This document shows positions 63,242 to 64,000 of a DNA stretch of 64,000 bases, piece after piece. The number at the start of each line of letters is the position of its first letter. Positions within the stretch are counted from its first letter, which is position 1. The notes beneath the pieces were generated by a model. That model was not told the DNA's origin and did not search any database. It saw nothing but the letters and a program-made list of their open reading frames with translations. The stretch is from assembly GCA_964612425.1 (NCBI GenBank), contig CAZTDX010000003.1:49258-113257 (forward strand). The letters run 5' to 3'. The position numbers were made by a program, and so were the translations under genes. Origin of the DNA: CAUJGP01 sp964612425. GTDB taxonomy: Bacteria > Bdellovibrionota > Bdellovibrionia > Bdellovibrionales > Bdellovibrionaceae.

Positions 63242-63328
63242 GGCCCTGTGGTGGAATTGGTAGACGCGCTGGACTCAAAATCCAGTGCCCGCAAGGGCGT
63301 GGGAGTTCGATTCTCCCCGGGGCCACCA
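63242..63328 (+). tRNA. tRNA-Leu (anticodon CAA)
   Basis: 87 bases with encoded CCA and a long variable arm typical of class II tRNAs. The acceptor stem is GGCCCTG with CGGGGCC, the D arm contains GGTAGACGC, and the anticodon arm is CTGGA-CTCAAAA-TCCAG, giving CAA. The T arm GGGAGTTCGATTCTCCC is clean. It reads UUG. The downstream region is gene-poor. Confidence 0.96.
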
Positions 63329-63857
63329 TTTTAGGGCTTGTGCAAAAAGCGTCCTCCACGAGGACAGCCTGCCCCGGATCTCGGGGTTCAGTATGAATAA
63401 TCGAACCCCTATCACTTAAAATAAATTTAAATTCTCTATGACCGTTCGGCTTAGCCGGACTCACCACAACACTTTTAAAAAGTGCACGATAGGCCGAGCG
63501 AAGCTTAATGGCTTGGTCTTGTTTTTCATAATCCCTGGCCATACGAGCTTTTGAGATATTTCAGAATGTTGTGGACGGTAATCCAATCTGCGTGAGTCAT
63601 TTCCATTCTTGATTTCTGTTTTATCTTTTACATTCACCTTAAATGGACTTGGCTCACTTTTTTCTACAAACCTCCTGAATACCCCCAGAGTTCTTGAAAA
63701 GTTTCGTTCTTACGGCTCTACGAAAACCTACTGCCAAGATTACTTGTCATAGGGGATGCTCGCTTTCTTACATTGTCTATATCAGAATATCCAAAAGCAT
63801 TTCTTTTTTGGTCATCGAACCTATTGACCTCAGACGAGAATCGAATAAGTTAAATGG
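63329..63857. other. Gene-poor, possibly decayed region after tRNA-Leu
   Basis: 529 bases with no intact gene. On the minus strand a frame from about 63542 reads a basic peptide (QAIKLRSAYRALFKSVVV) that ends as an artefact inside the tRNA. A second minus-strand frame upstream (about 63480-63690) reads FRRFVEKSEPSPFK. The first fragment looks like a recombinase C-terminus, but this is weak. The site next to a tRNA gene would suit an old integrated element. Confidence 0.35.
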
Positions 63858-64000
63858 ATGATCAGGACAATCCCTTGTTTATTTATACTTTTCATCTTCT
63901 CAATGAGTATCGCAAGAGGCCTTGATGAAGAATGGACCCTACTGGCTGTCCAGTCTCACGTAACTGGACCGGTTTTAGCCATCAAAATCTCACCTAAACG
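63858..64000 (+). CDS. Start of an exported protein (cut by window edge)
   Basis: Partial frame of 47 codons from the ATG at 63858 to the right edge. The first 21 residues (MIRTIPCLFILFIFSMSIARG) read as a signal peptide, followed by LDEEWTLLAVQSHV. The ribosome-binding site is not strong, so support rests on the signal peptide and the open frame. The function is unknown. Confidence 0.45.
   Translation, partial: MIRTIPCLFILFIFSMSIARGLDEEWTLLAVQSHVTGPVLAIKISPK

Noticed and set aside
63222..63542. 106-residue minus-strand frame covering tRNA-Leu
   Set aside because: Its C-terminal third is the reverse complement of the tRNA (GRIELPRPCGHW, a well-known false translation of tRNA-Leu). Only the upstream part was considered as a possible decayed fragment.

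Overview
The window is AT-rich and densely packed. It looks like the chromosome of a Bdellovibrio-like predatory or gliding bacterium (Bdellovibrionota). This rests on the mix of genes rather than on any marker gene: PilZ-domain fusions, a TolQ/TolR-type motor module with a large TPR protein, a complete chemotaxis operon, many small secreted, lipoprotein and beta-barrel proteins, sigma-54 activators, and the housekeeping order rimP-nusA-infB-rbfA-truB-rpsO-pnp-M16 peptidase-dut. No rRNA, insertion sequence, intact prophage or CRISPR array was seen.

Layout. 1-3.4 kb: 5' part of a chemoreceptor gene and three outer-membrane barrel genes. 3.4-8.1 kb: an RlmL-like methyltransferase, ETF-ubiquinone oxidoreductase, a nitrilase-family amidase and two small exported proteins. 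8.1-9.1 kb: a satellite ribosomal cluster, L28-L24 divergent from S18, with palindromes and repeats between and after the genes. 9.3-15 kb: small unknown genes, tRNA-Pro, a Crp/Fnr-type regulator, an exported endonuclease-like protein and a subtilase joined through a membrane segment to a PilZ domain. 15-23 kb: a + strand cluster of barrel protein, von Willebrand A lipoprotein, GYF-PilZ protein, TolQ-like protein, two TolR-like proteins and a 1165-residue TPR protein, with the composition of a gliding or envelope-energising motor. 23-36.9 kb: lipases, a Tat-exported flavoprotein, an NtrC-type regulator, hypE-hypA, an orphan NMT1-type binding protein, a sensor-less sigma-54 activator, CBS proteins, a Bcp peroxiredoxin, an ABC-F ATPase and an esterase. 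37-41.3 kb: FadE, an Ala/Pro-rich lipoprotein and an unknown exported protein. 41.5-49 kb: chemotaxis operon (mcp, cheW, cheR, cheA with an N-terminal receiver, cheW, cheD, cheB). 49-60 kb: dut, M16 peptidase, pnp, rpsO, truB, rbfA, infB, nusA, rimP. 60-64 kb: GNAT acetyltransferase, SurA-like protein, barrel protein, tRNA-Leu, a gene-poor stretch and the start of an exported protein.

The most interesting parts are the subtilase-TM-PilZ fusion and, next to it, the vWA/GYF-PilZ/TolQ-TolR-TolR/TPR cluster. Both carry PilZ domains with intact c-di-GMP motifs, and one of the two TolR-like subunits has lost the membrane aspartate of the proton path. Other points of interest are the satellite ribosomal cluster, a hairpin that covers the ribosome-binding site of a small gene, an apparent terminator in the leader of the rimP-nusA-infB operon, and hypE-hypA without other hydrogenase genes in view. 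All functional statements come from reading motifs; no database search was possible.
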